Shown in pieces: positions 9,542 through 19,503 of a stretch of DNA of 54,890 nt. The first letter of the stretch is position 1; each line of letters begins with the position of its first letter. This DNA comes from Candidatus Omnitrophota bacterium (GTDB taxonomy: Bacteria; Omnitrophota; Gorgyraeia; Zapsychrales; JAKLDJ01), in contig JAKLDJ010000001.1 in NCBI GenBank assembly GCA_022703585.1, positions 1 through 54,890 of the forward strand, given 5' to 3'. The position numbers and the translations under genes are program-made. The notes below the pieces were generated by a model. It was not told where the DNA came from and ran no database searches. It saw only the letters and a list, made by a program, of their open reading frames with translations.

Positions 9542-10521
9542 TGCCTGCTTAGCTTTGCAAAGATCATCCGTCCGGCTTGCGTCTGCAAGACCGAGGTTAC
9601 TTCCACCTTGGTCTTTTGGCCGATCATCCTTCTGGCGTCGGCGACGACGATCATGGTTCCGTCATCCATATAGGCCACGGCTTGCTCGGCCTCCTTGCCT
9701 TCTTTAATGAGCTTCACTTCCATGATTTCGCCGGCAAAAACAACGGACTTAACCGCATTGGCTAACTCGTTAACATTTAATATCTTAACCCCCTGGATTG
9801 CCGCGATACGGTTAAGATTAAAATCAGTCGTACACACCTTGGCCTCGATCATTTTTGCCAAGGCCACAAGCTTGGAATCAACATCGGAGGCACCCGTCAT
9901 GTCGTCTTCGTGTATTTTAATATCAAAATTCGAATCTTTCTGCATGGAGCGCAAGATTTCCATGCCGCGGCGGCCCCGTTGGCGCTTTAAAGTATCATCG
10001 GAGTCGGCAATATGCTGTAATTCCTGAAGGACAAACCGGGGCACAACAAGGCGTGCCTCAAAAAACTTTGTTTTGTAAATATCGGCAATTCTGCCGTCAA
10101 TAATCGCGCTGGTATCCAAAATAACCAGATCCTCGCGGCTATCCTGGCGTTTAAAACGGACATAGGGAATGATGATGTTAAATTCATCCTTGCCGCGAAG
10201 CGCCATGACCGCGCCCAGATACGAGAAAACGAGAGTCAGAATAACTTTAAGTATCGAATGGACCACTTCTCCTAAGGGAAGAAGCGAAAGGATATCGGTA
10301 ATCAGTTTTGCCATAATCATACCCAAAACTAAACCGAAGACCATGCTGGATAAACCCCGCAGCGACACCCGTCGCATATTCGCTTCCAGAAAAATAAGGG
10401 CTAGCCCGACCAACAAGCCGATCCCGATACCCCAAAGGGCTTGCCCGCCGATAAGGCCGATTTGATAACCAACCACACCGCCGATCACCAGAAAAAAAAT
10501 ACGGATAAAAATAAGAGTCAT
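9538..10521 (-). CDS. PIN-TRAM domain membrane protein (YacL family)
   Basis: A 327-residue protein with four N-terminal membrane helices (about 4-20, 26-42, 57-75 and 85-107). A PIN nuclease-fold domain begins at LDTSAIIDGRIADI, with further acidic residues in TDFNLNRIAAI. A C-terminal TRAM domain (VEVTSVLQTQAGRMIFAKL) completes it. The architecture is that of Bacillus YacL, a predicted membrane-bound RNase-like protein, found there between disA and ispD. The position just upstream of ispD is kept here. AAAGGAGGGAGT precedes the ATG. Confidence 0.9.
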   Translation of the reverse strand: MTLIFIRIFFLVIGGVVGYQIGLIGGQALWGIGIGLLVGLALIFLEANMRRVSLRGLSSMVFGLVLGMIMAKLITDILSLLPLGEVVHSILKVILTLVFSYLGAVMALRGKDEFNIIIPYVRFKRQDSREDLVILDTSAIIDGRIADIYKTKFFEARLVVPRFVLQELQHIADSDDTLKRQRGRRGMEILRSMQKDSNFDIKIHEDDMTGASDVDSKLVALAKMIEAKVCTTDFNLNRIAAIQGVKILNVNELANAVKSVVFAGEIMEVKLIKEGKEAEQAVAYMDDGTMIVVADARRMIGQKTKVEVTSVLQTQAGRMIFAKLSRQ

Positions 10522-10613
10522 ACTCCCTCCTTTAGGGGGTTAGGCCGGATTGATCACAATGATGAACCCGGCAAATAAAAGTTATAAATAAAGGGCGCGG
10601 ATAAGAAATTAAG

Positions 10614-11984
10614 TTACGCCCTGCCTAAATGATCCAAAGCCTGCTTAACCGTTTCAACAGGCAGGATTTCGATTTTGCTGCTTTTAATAGTATCTTTGGC
10701 CTTAAGATTATTTTTGGGAATAATACATTTCTTAAAGCCTAATTTTTGCGCTTCATTAATCCGGGGATTAATCTGGCTAACGCTTCTTACCTCCGCCGAG
10801 AGCCCCACCTCGCCTAAGACCACCAGGCCTGAGGGAACCTTTTTATCTAAAAAGGCCGAGGCAACCGCCAAGACGACTCCCAAATCCGCCGCCGGATCCA
10901 TGACCTTGACCCCGCCGACAACGTTAAGAAAAACATCCTTATCCTGCAAATTCAATCCGATTTTCTTCTCCAAAACCGCCACCAATAGCGCCAGGCGGTT
11001 AGAATCAAACCCTTCAGCCTTCTGCCGCGCAACCCCAAAACTGGCACGGCTCACCAGGCCTTGAATTTCAACTAAAAACGGCCTTGTCCCTTCCATAATG
11101 GGGACAACAACCGAACCCGCGCAATCCTTTGGCCGTTCAGATAAGAAAATCTCGGAAGGATTCGGCACCTGCACTAACCCTGTGGACGACATTTCAAAAA
11201 CACCTATTTCATTGGTCGAACCAAACCTATTTTTGGTCGACCTTAGAATTCTGTATGTAGAATACCGTTCGCCTTCAAAATACAAAACCGTATCCACCAT
11301 ATGCTCAAGGACTCTGGGGCCCGCCAGCATGCCTTCTTTGGTAACGTGGCCGATAAGAAAAAGGGCGATGCCTTGTGTTTTGGCGATCTGGGTTAAAACA
11401 GCGGCACATTCGCGCACCTGACTGACGCTGCCCGGACTTGAACTAATGTCCGGCCGGTAGACAACCTGAATAGAATCGACGATAACGATTTCGGGGCGCA
11501 TTTTGTTGATATGTTCAACGATTACATTCAAATCGATTTGGTTAACAATGTATAAATTCGTTTTGCCGTTGGCGGTTAATCTGTCGGCGCGCATCTTGGT
11601 CTGCTTGACCGATTCCTCGCCGCTGATGTATAGCACTTTATGCCCTTGATCGCTTAGGGCGCAACCCGCCTGCATGGAAAGGGTTGATTTTCCTATCCCC
11701 GGATCGCCGCCGATAAGGGTAACGGAACCCACCACAACTCCGCCGCCTAATACGCGGTCAAATTCCTCGACACCGGTTATAAACCGCTGCTCTTTTTCGA
11801 CTAAAATATCCGCCAGTAAAACCGGCTCTTCGGCATATACAACCGCATTTCTGGCAACGGGAGAATCAGGAACAGCGCTCTCTTCAACCAAAGAGTTCCA
11901 GCTGTCGCAAGCCGGGCATTTACCCAGCCACGCGGGAGACTGCGCTCCGCAATTCTGACAGACAAATACAGTTTTTGTTTTCAT
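10614..11984 (-). CDS. radA: DNA repair protein RadA
   Basis: A 456-residue RecA-like ATPase that promotes branch migration in recombination. It has an N-terminal C4 zinc finger (C9, C12, C23, C26), the Walker A GGDPGIGKST, the RadA-specific KNRFGSTNEIGVFEM motif and a C-terminal Lon-protease-like domain (FLNVVGGVKVMDPAADLG). Length is normal. In Bacillus radA follows clpC directly; here four lipid-transport genes intervene. The start codon abuts the mlaD stop. Confidence 0.96.
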   Translation of the reverse strand: MKTKTVFVCQNCGAQSPAWLGKCPACDSWNSLVEESAVPDSPVARNAVVYAEEPVLLADILVEKEQRFITGVEEFDRVLGGGVVVGSVTLIGGDPGIGKSTLSMQAGCALSDQGHKVLYISGEESVKQTKMRADRLTANGKTNLYIVNQIDLNVIVEHINKMRPEIVIVDSIQVVYRPDISSSPGSVSQVRECAAVLTQIAKTQGIALFLIGHVTKEGMLAGPRVLEHMVDTVLYFEGERYSTYRILRSTKNRFGSTNEIGVFEMSSTGLVQVPNPSEIFLSERPKDCAGSVVVPIMEGTRPFLVEIQGLVSRASFGVARQKAEGFDSNRLALLVAVLEKKIGLNLQDKDVFLNVVGGVKVMDPAADLGVVLAVASAFLDKKVPSGLVVLGEVGLSAEVRSVSQINPRINEAQKLGFKKCIIPKNNLKAKDTIKSSKIEILPVETVKQALDHLGRA

Positions 11985-12688
11985 TATTGGTCTTTTAGCT
12001 CTCTTCGGCTCGGACGATAGAGCAGTTTCCAGGGATTGGCCTTTAAATCCGCCGTAAAGCTTTCCAAATCCTCAAAAATACTGTCATCGTATAATAATTT
12101 TCCGACGGTCCCCTTACCTTCCTGAATATTCTTAGTAATTAACTTTAGGCTCTCAAGCAACTCCTCAACCGACTGCTGGTTTTTGGGATTCTGAATAACT
12201 TTATTAAACCCGTCGACGCTATCTTGCAGCTTGATTGAAAGCTTTCCGATCATAGAAGAAATTTCTTCAAACGAAATCGGGTCCTCGCCCGTCAACGAGG
12301 CTCCTTCACTTAAAAGCGTCGCCTGATCTTTCCCCGGGATAATTTCGATATATTTCTCGCCCATAAGGCCCAGCTGATTAATCCATACCTTGGAATCAGC
12401 CGGGACTTGAGTTTCGTCTTTGAGCCAAAGATCAATTCTAACCTTTGTTTTTTGCTCTTGAGGATCAAAGAAGACCTTGATGTCCTTGACACTGCCGACA
12501 TCCACGCCGGCCAAACGCACCGGTGCGGAGCGCTTAACGCCGTTGGCAAAACCGAATACCGCCTTCATTCTTTTGCCTTTTTCCAGGAAGGAAAAGTCGC
12601 TAATCGAGAAAATGAAAGCCGCCAAGGCGATAATCCCCAGCAAAACAAACGCCCCCACTTTTAATTCCAGATTGGACTCTTTGGACAT
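11984..12688 (-). CDS. mlaD: MCE-domain lipid transport protein (MlaD-like)
   Basis: A 234-residue protein with one N-terminal membrane helix (residues 10-28) followed by a single MCE domain (about 37-117: MKAVFGFANGVKRSAPVRLAGVDVGSVKDI through GLMGEKYIEIIPG). A helical C-terminus follows, with KGTVGKLLYDD, as in other MCE proteins. It is the periplasmic substrate-binding part of an Mla-type phospholipid transporter, working with the adjacent MlaF ATPase and MlaE permease. It implies an outer membrane. Confidence 0.92.
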   Translation of the reverse strand: MSKESNLELKVGAFVLLGIIALAAFIFSISDFSFLEKGKRMKAVFGFANGVKRSAPVRLAGVDVGSVKDIKVFFDPQEQKTKVRIDLWLKDETQVPADSKVWINQLGLMGEKYIEIIPGKDQATLLSEGASLTGEDPISFEEISSMIGKLSIKLQDSVDGFNKVIQNPKNQQSVEELLESLKLITKNIQEGKGTVGKLLYDDSIFEDLESFTADLKANPWKLLYRPSRRELKDQ

Positions 12689-12758
12689 GAGTATCGTCTC
12701 CTGTTTTGAAACTGTTTAGAAAATTTTCTGATCAATCCGCAAATGCCGATTGCTCGTT

Positions 12759-13532
12759 TTATTTAATATGCCCAAAAACCAGATGCTCGTCTTCCGAGAT
12801 AGGCCCAACCGATTCACCGTGAATAAACTGCTGCACCACCGGATGCCGGGAGCCGCGAATCTCATCGGGTTTCCCCTCGGCAATGACCTTGCCCCGGTAA
12901 AGCATGGCAATCGAGTCGGCAATCTTAAAAGCCGCGTTCATGTCGTGGGTCACGACAATCGAAGTTACTTTTAATTTATCGTGCATCTCGACAATCAGAT
13001 TATTAATGGCATCGGCGGTAATAGGATCAACCTCGGAAGTCGGCTCATCATACAAGATGATCTGCGGCTCCATGCACAAAACACGAGCCAAGCTTACTCT
13101 TTTTTTCATCCCGCCGCTTAATTCCGAGGGCATCATGCTTTCGATACCTTTAAGCCCGACTAAGGCCAGGGCATCTTTGACCCTGTCGCGAACAGTTTTT
13201 TCGTCGAGCCGCATAAATTCGTTTAAAATAAAAGCCACGTTATCGGCGACATTCATCGAATCAAAAAGCGCGCCGCCCTGAAAGACCATCCCCATTTCCA
13301 TGCGTATTTTGTTGTATTCACGCTCGGAAAGGTTGGTGACTTCTTTGCCGTGTATTTTGATTGACCCGTAGTCGGGCCGGATAAGGCCGATAACATTCTT
13401 TAGTAGAACACTTTTTCCCGTTCCCGACCGGCCGATAATGACCTTCGTCTCTCCGCGCTTGATAAAGAGATTCAGATCATCGAGGACCATATTCGATTCA
13501 AAGGCTTTGCACAAATGGCTGATCTCGATCAT
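12759..13532 (-). CDS. mlaF: Mla-type ABC transporter ATP-binding protein
   Basis: A 257-residue ABC ATPase. Walker A GRSGTGKSVLL, the signature LSGGMKKRVSLARVL, Walker B IILYDEPTSEVDP and the switch histidine (VTHDMN) are visible. The DEPTSEVDP variant and the conserved FQGGALFDSMNV segment are typical of MlaF. It drives MlaE in moving phospholipids between membranes. mlaE is 69 nt upstream and mlaD 70 nt downstream. Confidence 0.94.
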   Translation of the reverse strand: MIEISHLCKAFESNMVLDDLNLFIKRGETKVIIGRSGTGKSVLLKNVIGLIRPDYGSIKIHGKEVTNLSEREYNKIRMEMGMVFQGGALFDSMNVADNVAFILNEFMRLDEKTVRDRVKDALALVGLKGIESMMPSELSGGMKKRVSLARVLCMEPQIILYDEPTSEVDPITADAINNLIVEMHDKLKVTSIVVTHDMNAAFKIADSIAMLYRGKVIAEGKPDEIRGSRHPVVQQFIHGESVGPISEDEHLVFGHIK

Positions 13533-13601
13533 GTCATCCCGCTTGTTTTAGGCGACTTTAGGTAATTGCCGTATCGAACGCAACGGCTGTTCTTTCAAAA
13601 T

Positions 13602-14387
13602 CTAGGTCTTAAAGATAAAATAAAATATCGCCGTACACAAACAATCCGTTACGATAATAAGAATAAACGAAGTCACAACCGATACGGTGGTCGCACGCCC
13701 CACCCCTTCGGCGCCGCCCTTGGCCGTCAATCCCTGGTGGCAACCCACCAGGGCAATAATCATTCCAAAAAATACGGTCTTAATAAGCCCGGTGACAATA
13801 TCTTTAACCACAAGCGATTCGACGACCATCGTAAAATACATCGCCGGGCCGATCGATAATTTAAAAACACAAATCAAAAAACCGCCAAAGATTCCAACGA
13901 TATCGGCGAATATTGTTAAAACCGGCAACATCACGATTAAGGCCAGAAAACGCGGCACTACTAAGTATCGGACCGGATTGGTGGCAAACGCCTTTAAGGC
14001 ATCAACCTGCTCGGTAACCGTCATCGAGCCGATCTCAGCGGTAATACCGGCGCCGATACGCCCGGCAACAATCAGGGCGGTTAAAACCGGGGCTAATTCA
14101 CGGGTTAGAGAAACCGCGACCACACTGGCGATATAGATTTCAGAAGACAATTTCTGCATCTGATACGCCATCTGAAGGGCCAAGATCATCCCCACAAAGA
14201 GCGCTACCAGAGATGATATAAAAAAACTCCCCGGCCCGATACGCTTGGCCTGTTCTAAAAACCTCAGGTTTTTAAAAGGAGGGGTAAAAATCCAATAGAC
14301 GGTTTGCGCAAACAAAATCGACAACGCGCCGATATAGCGCACAAATTGAATGACCGAAAGACCTAAATATTCTATAGCGTTACTCAT
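13602..14387 (-). CDS. mlaE: Mla-type permease
   Basis: A 261-residue MlaE-family integral membrane permease. Typical stretches are ELAPVLTALIVAGRIGAGITAEIGSM, TEQVDALKAFATNPVRYLVVPR and GCHQGLTAKGGAEGVGRATT. Five or so membrane helices are expected. It forms the membrane part of the MlaFED transporter encoded by the next two genes. The start lies 12 nt after the AsmA-like gene, so the four genes look co-transcribed. Confidence 0.94.
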   Translation of the reverse strand: MSNAIEYLGLSVIQFVRYIGALSILFAQTVYWIFTPPFKNLRFLEQAKRIGPGSFFISSLVALFVGMILALQMAYQMQKLSSEIYIASVVAVSLTRELAPVLTALIVAGRIGAGITAEIGSMTVTEQVDALKAFATNPVRYLVVPRFLALIVMLPVLTIFADIVGIFGGFLICVFKLSIGPAMYFTMVVESLVVKDIVTGLIKTVFFGMIIALVGCHQGLTAKGGAEGVGRATTVSVVTSFILIIVTDCLCTAIFYFIFKT

Positions 14388-14399
14388 AGCCTCATTTTG

Positions 14400-15377
14400 T
14401 TAGAATTTAATACGGTTCTCAAAACCCAACATATCGCTACCGTCCTCGGGACGACTCTCCTCGTCGATTCTCTTCTGCAAGCGATATTTAAATGCCGTCG
14501 TAGTCGATTTGCCTTGCCCGCGCTTGCTCTTGATTGTCCAATCCCGGTAACGATCTCCTTCGCCGACCAAAGGAGACATCGTAAGCGTGCCGATATCACG
14601 CATAAAATTAGCCGCACTCGCCAGATTAATATCCCCTTCCATATTAAAAACAAGCCCGCTGGATTCCGCCATATTGGATTCAGCTATATGGATTATCGGA
14701 TACATGCCTTCAAAATTAGCGACGATGTCATCATACTGCATTTCGCGAATAAAACCGTTGCTGGCCATCAGGCTGCCTCGAAGCATGAGTTTATCCAGAA
14801 AGCCGGAGAGTTTAATCCGTCCGGAAATCTCTCCGCCTAAAATCTTTTCGTCAGTTTGCCAGCCCAAAAGGACAAAAAGGTCCGTTAAATCAATTTCGGA
14901 AAACCGAATCGCCAAGTCAATATCATGCGGCGGCAATAATCCCACATAGCCGTCACAAATAACGCCCCCCCAAGAAACAGAGCTCAAATACAATCTCCCT
15001 TTTTTAACCTCAAAATAACCGGAGAGCTCCCCGACAGGTTTATAGTTAAGAAGTGAATACTGGCTACTGATCTCCCCGCGCAAGAATGATTCAATGGCGG
15101 CTCCGCTCACGAATTCCACGGCGCTTTTAAACCGGGTAACCACATCCAGCTTGGCAACTTTAACATGGTCAAGCTGGGTATCAAAGCGAAAACCCTTATT
15201 AGGCATTGATACGGCCTGGGTTTGTATGGTGCCGCCGTCTTTAAGAAACAGTTTTAAATCAAACTGCTTCTTTACGAAATCAACGTTGCCCTCAAAAGAC
15301 AAAGAACCCCACGCCTGCGGCTGGCCTAAGCCCAGAAACCAGAAGAACCCAAGAACCAAAAGAGATTTCTTAATCAT
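14400..15377 (-). CDS. Exported AsmA/TamB-like protein
   Basis: A 325-residue secreted protein with a signal peptide (MIKKSLLVLGFFWFLGLGQPQA). The middle shows the repeating pattern of AsmA/TamB-type beta-groove proteins, with GELSGYFEVKKGRLYL, GGEISGRIKLSGFLDKLMLRGSLMA and a hydrophobic-polar alternation. Much larger family members bridge the periplasm to move lipids. The place next to mlaEFD suggests it helps move phospholipids between membranes. No AsmA membrane anchor is visible beyond the signal sequence, so the family call is moderate and the function inferred. Confidence 0.6.
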   Translation of the reverse strand: MIKKSLLVLGFFWFLGLGQPQAWGSLSFEGNVDFVKKQFDLKLFLKDGGTIQTQAVSMPNKGFRFDTQLDHVKVAKLDVVTRFKSAVEFVSGAAIESFLRGEISSQYSLLNYKPVGELSGYFEVKKGRLYLSSVSWGGVICDGYVGLLPPHDIDLAIRFSEIDLTDLFVLLGWQTDEKILGGEISGRIKLSGFLDKLMLRGSLMASNGFIREMQYDDIVANFEGMYPIIHIAESNMAESSGLVFNMEGDINLASAANFMRDIGTLTMSPLVGEGDRYRDWTIKSKRGQGKSTTTAFKYRLQKRIDEESRPEDGSDMLGFENRIKF

Positions 15378-15388
15378 CCGCCTAAAAA

Positions 15389-17806
15389 CTATTCAAAAAC
15401 TAAGGTATCGTTTTTCCTTTGCACAACCACCTTGCTGCCTTCTTTAAATCTTCCAGAAATAATTTCCTCCGCCAGAGGATCCTCCAGGAGCCGCTGAATA
15501 GTCCTTTTAAGCGGCCGCGCCCCGAAGACCGGGTCGAAACCTTTTTCAATCAAAAGCGCTGAGGCCTCGGCAGTAAGAGTGATATCGATCTCCTGCTCCT
15601 TAAGGCGCCCTGCCACCTCTTTGACTTCCAGGTCCACGATTTGGATAAGGTTTTCACGGGTTAAGGGTTTAAATACAATAATATCGTCGAGTCGGTTCAA
15701 AAACTCGGGCTTAAAGGTTTTTTTAACTTCCTCGAGCAATTTTTCTTTCATTTCATTGTAGGTCGTTTCTTCTTTTTGAGAAATAAATCCCAACGACCCG
15801 CTTTTGCGCAGGATATCCGCGCCCACGTTCGAGGTCATAATCACAATCGTGTTCCTAAAATCGACCTTACGCCCCAGGCTGTCGGTTAAGCGCCCGTCTT
15901 CAAAAACCTGAAGCAGGATATTAAAAACATCCGGATGGGCCTTTTCGATTTCATCCAACAGGACAACCGAATACGGTCGCCTTCTTACGCGTTCGGTCAA
16001 TTGCCCGCCCTCTTCATAGCCCACATATCCCGGAGGCGCGCCAATCAATCGAGAGACATTAAACTTATCCATGTATTCGGACATATCGATCTGGATAAGC
16101 GCATTTTCATCGCCAAACATAAATTCCGATAACACGCGGGCCAAGAGTGTTTTCCCGACACCCGTGGGCCCCAAGAACACAAAGGAACCGATAGGCCGGC
16201 GGGGATTTTTAATCCGCGCGCGCGAGCGCCTTACCGCCCGGGCAATAGCGCTGATTGCCTCTTCCTGGCCGATGACGGCTTTATGCATATTCTCTTCCAT
16301 CTTAAGGAGCTTTTCGCTCTCTTTTTGTTCCAGGCGGAAGAGGGGAATTTTGGTCCACTGAGAAATGACCTTGGCAATGTCTTCTTCGCCAATGGTGGGC
16401 GTAATAGTGTCCCGTTTTTGGGTCCACTCGCCGCGCATTTTTTCTAACTGTTCACGGGCCTCGCGTTCCTGGTCGCGCATTTTGGCGGCCCGTTCAAAAT
16501 CCTGGCTTTTGATAAAAGATTCTTTTTCCTTTTTTAGCTCTTCAATGTCCGCCTCGATCTTTTTGATATCTTCGGGAACAACCATGGCGTGCAAACGGGC
16601 GCGGGAACCGGTTTCATCCAAAATGTCAACAGCCTTATCGGGCAAAAACCGCCCCGTGATATAGCGGTCGGATAATTTAGCCGCCGCCTCCAAGGCCTCA
16701 TCGGCATATTTGACATGATGATGAGCCTCGTATTTATCACGCAGCCCTTTTAAGATTTGTATGGTTTCATCGACCGACGGCGGCTCGACCATGATCGTCT
16801 GAAAACGCCGCTCTAGGGCCGCATCTTTCTCGATGTGTTTACGGTATTCATCGAGGGTAGTCGCGCCGATACACTGAATCTCCCCGCGCGCTAAGGCCGG
16901 CTTTAGGATATTAGCCGCATCAATCGCGCCTTCAGCCGCGCCGGCCCCCACCAATGTATGGAGCTCGTCGACAAAAAGAACAATTTTTCCCGAACGCTTA
17001 ATCTCGTCCATAATCGCCTTGATTCTTTCTTCGAATTGACCGCGGTATTTTGTCCCGGCAATCATCAAAGCCAAATCAAGGACAATAATATTTTTATCAC
17101 GCAAAAGTTCCGGCACATCTCCGCGAACGATTAATTGCGCCAGGCCTTCGACAATAGCCGTCTTACCGACACCGGCCTCGCCTAAAAGAACAGGATTGTT
17201 TTTGGTGCGGCGGCTTAGGATCTGAACAATCCTCTCGATCTCACCCTGTCGCCCTATAACAGGATCGAGCTTTCCTTCACGGGCCAGCTTATTAAGATTA
17301 CGCCCGTAGGCGTCAATCGCGGGCGTCTTTCCGCCTTTGGCCGGCTCCTGCTGGCCGAATCCGGGAATGCCGGAACCCAAAAGGGCCAGGACCTCGTTGC
17401 GCACTTTGTTAGCGTCTAATCCCAGATTGAGTAAAACCCGATAGGCCATACCTTCGCCTTCACGGATAAGCCCTAAAAGTAAATGCTCAGTACCGATATA
17501 ATTATGCCCCAACGCCCTTGCCTCCTCGGCGGAAAGTTCCAGCGCCTTTTTAGAGCGCGGCGTAAAAGGGATATCTCCTAAAACTTGCGTTTGCGGCCCG
17601 GGCTGGACTAATTTTTCGACTTCGATACGAATCGTCTCCAAATCAAGCCCTAATTTCTGCAAAACAGCGGCCGCCACACCCTCTCCCTCACGGATCAATC
17701 CCAAAAGAAGATGTTCGGTCCCGATATAATCATGATTAAATCTCCTCGCCTCCTCTTTGGCAAGGACAATAACTTTTCTGGCTCTTTCGGTAAATCGGTT
17801 AAACAT
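15389..17806 (-). CDS. clpC: ATP-dependent Clp protease ATPase ClpC
   Basis: An 805-residue HSP100 unfoldase. The N-domain repeats are at about 3-145 ([13 protein letters not shown] appears twice). AAA1 has [17 protein letters not shown] middle domain contains a UVR-like segment ([19 protein letters not shown]), the adaptor-responsive feature of ClpC. AAA2 has [14 protein letters not shown]. It feeds proteins to ClpP, which is not in this window. In Bacillus, ClpC degrades proteins marked by phosphoarginine; the mcsB and mcsA genes lie immediately upstream. A GGAGGG ribosome site precedes the ATG. Confidence 0.97.
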   Translation of the reverse strand: MFNRFTERARKVIVLAKEEARRFNHDYIGTEHLLLGLIREGEGVAAAVLQKLGLDLETIRIEVEKLVQPGPQTQVLGDIPFTPRSKKALELSAEEARALGHNYIGTEHLLLGLIREGEGMAYRVLLNLGLDANKVRNEVLALLGSGIPGFGQQEPAKGGKTPAIDAYGRNLNKLAREGKLDPVIGRQGEIERIVQILSRRTKNNPVLLGEAGVGKTAIVEGLAQLIVRGDVPELLRDKNIIVLDLALMIAGTKYRGQFEERIKAIMDEIKRSGKIVLFVDELHTLVGAGAAEGAIDAANILKPALARGEIQCIGATTLDEYRKHIEKDAALERRFQTIMVEPPSVDETIQILKGLRDKYEAHHHVKYADEALEAAAKLSDRYITGRFLPDKAVDILDETGSRARLHAMVVPEDIKKIEADIEELKKEKESFIKSQDFERAAKMRDQEREAREQLEKMRGEWTQKRDTITPTIGEEDIAKVISQWTKIPLFRLEQKESEKLLKMEENMHKAVIGQEEAISAIARAVRRSRARIKNPRRPIGSFVFLGPTGVGKTLLARVLSEFMFGDENALIQIDMSEYMDKFNVSRLIGAPPGYVGYEEGGQLTERVRRRPYSVVLLDEIEKAHPDVFNILLQVFEDGRLTDSLGRKVDFRNTIVIMTSNVGADILRKSGSLGFISQKEETTYNEMKEKLLEEVKKTFKPEFLNRLDDIIVFKPLTRENLIQIVDLEVKEVAGRLKEQEIDITLTAEASALLIEKGFDPVFGARPLKRTIQRLLEDPLAEEIISGRFKEGSKVVVQRKNDTLVFE

Positions 17807-17862
17807 GGAGTACCCTCCTGATGATTTATAAATAAAAACGCTTAAACATTACAAACAAAGAA

Positions 17863-18927
17863 TTACCGCCCCTGCGGTTTTTCCAATTTACTTCTGATAA
17901 GTTTCGCCCTTTTCTCGTCCCGTTCGGGGGCGCTTAGCTTTTTTCCTTCGATCTTCTGTAAATGTGCCGGCTGGATCATAATGAATAATTCATTCATCGT
18001 CGCCTTATCCACGTCTTTAACCACGCCGACATCAATCCCGAGCCTGACCATGGATAAAAGTTCCGCTGTTTCCTGGCTGGAAATAATATGGGCATTTCTT
18101 AAAACACCGTAAGAACGGCAGATCTTATCCTCCAGCATAGGCCGATTTTGAAGCAGTAAGGCCTGGCGGGCCTGCTCTTCCTGTTCGATGACCTGGCGGA
18201 TGATCCCATCGATATTCTGCATGATCTCATCCTCGCTGTGGCCCAAGGAAACCTGATTCGATATTTGAAAAAAGTTTCCGCTTGCTTGCGTACCTTCGCC
18301 GTAAAAACCGCGCGAGGTAAAGCTTAACTTTGAAATCGCCGCCAATACCTTATTAATCTGCTTGGTCATCACTAAGGCCGGCAAATGGAGCATAACCGAG
18401 CCGCGCATCCCCGTCCCGGTATTGGTCGGGCACGCGGTTAAATACCCCCATTCGGGTAAGAATGCAAAATTTATTTTCTGCGCCAGGGCATCATCAAAAC
18501 TGCTAATAATCTTCCAGGTCTCAAAAAGATTAAGCCCCGACTGCATCACCTGGATACGCAGATGATCCTCTTCGTTAATCATAACCGAAACAACTTCCTC
18601 TTTAGAAATAACCAAGCCCTTACCCTCCGGGTGGGAAGCATGTTCGTGGCTCATCAGGTGTCGCTCGACTAAAAACTGCCTGTCGACATTATCCAGTTCG
18701 CTAATCTTAAAGAGCGCGGCATCCTTGAAAAGCGGAAGCTCATTAATAGCAGCCTGAACAGTCTCAATAATATCCGCCAGTACCTTTTTGGCCGCCTTAT
18801 TAGGAAAAGGTAATTTCTCAAAATTGCGCGCCAGGCGAATACGTGACGACATAACAATGCTGGAATAGGGCCCCGTGCCTTTAAGCCACTCGCTGGTATG
18901 ATTAATCAAATCGTCGAGCCTAATCAT
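17863..18927 (-). CDS. mcsB: Protein arginine kinase McsB
   Basis: A 354-residue protein of the phosphagen-kinase fold that phosphorylates arginines on proteins, marking them for ClpCP. Catalytic-fold segments seen are SSRIRLARNFEKLPFP, CPTNTGTGMRGSVMLHLPAL and GFYGEGTQASGNFFQISNQ. The C-terminal RDEKRA (336-341) matches the RDxxRA motif that senses phosphoarginine in McsB, which separates it from creatine or arginine kinases. The start overlaps the mcsA stop by 4 nt. Confidence 0.95.
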   Translation of the reverse strand: MIRLDDLINHTSEWLKGTGPYSSIVMSSRIRLARNFEKLPFPNKAAKKVLADIIETVQAAINELPLFKDAALFKISELDNVDRQFLVERHLMSHEHASHPEGKGLVISKEEVVSVMINEEDHLRIQVMQSGLNLFETWKIISSFDDALAQKINFAFLPEWGYLTACPTNTGTGMRGSVMLHLPALVMTKQINKVLAAISKLSFTSRGFYGEGTQASGNFFQISNQVSLGHSEDEIMQNIDGIIRQVIEQEEQARQALLLQNRPMLEDKICRSYGVLRNAHIISSQETAELLSMVRLGIDVGVVKDVDKATMNELFIMIQPAHLQKIEGKKLSAPERDEKRAKLIRSKLEKPQGR

Positions 18928-19430
18928 GACGGGATATCTCCTTTTTTCTCAAGTTCGTGAATCTTATCGCGTAAGCGCGCCGCCTCTTCAAAACTTTCGT
19001 TATGGATGGCCCTTTGAAGCTGCGTTCTTAAATCTTGCAAGGTATCGATTTTTTCTTTCTGCTGGACGGGAATATGCGCAGGCACTTTGCCAAAATGCTG
19101 GTTAGAGCCGTGAATCTTTTTTAAAAGAGCCGTCAGATATTCCCGAAATGAGCTGTAGCATTCGCCGCAACCAAGCCTTCCTAACTTTCGAAAATCCTCA
19201 TAGGTGAGGCCGCAGTTGGTGCATTTGGTTTTGACCTTATCCACATCCTTGGCCTGCTTGCCAAAATCGGTCAAACCCGCCAGGAGATCAGCCAACCCAA
19301 ACTGCTGTTCCATCTGAACGCTTTTTTCGCGTGCACAGTCTTCGCATAAGTGCAATTCCGACATCTGCTCATCGACAATCTCAGTCAAATGAACGGTCGC
19401 CTTTTTATTCCCGCAAATATCGCACTGCAT
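18924..19430 (-). CDS. mcsA: McsA, activator of McsB (UVR-motif zinc protein)
   Basis: A 168-residue protein with two zinc-binding pairs at the N-terminus (C3/C6 and C29/C32), another cluster (CTNCGLTYEDF ... LGCGECYSSF), and a C-terminal UVR motif (ESFEEAARLRDKIHELE). McsA binds and activates the arginine kinase McsB and can act as a ClpC adaptor. It appears to be the first gene of the long housekeeping array. No ctsR gene or tandem CtsR heptads are visible upstream. Confidence 0.94.
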   Translation of the reverse strand: MQCDICGNKKATVHLTEIVDEQMSELHLCEDCAREKSVQMEQQFGLADLLAGLTDFGKQAKDVDKVKTKCTNCGLTYEDFRKLGRLGCGECYSSFREYLTALLKKIHGSNQHFGKVPAHIPVQQKEKIDTLQDLRTQLQRAIHNESFEEAARLRDKIHELEKKGDIPS

Positions 19431-19503
19431 ATTTTTCCTTTCTGGTCAATCGAGTTTCCCAAGGATAGCAATAACCAGTGATCGTTGTAAAAAGAAAAAT
19501 CCC

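Noticed and set aside
18360-19503. CtsR or CIRCE operator upstream of mcsA
   Set aside because: I looked for tandem heptads and for the TTAGCACTC inverted repeat and found neither.
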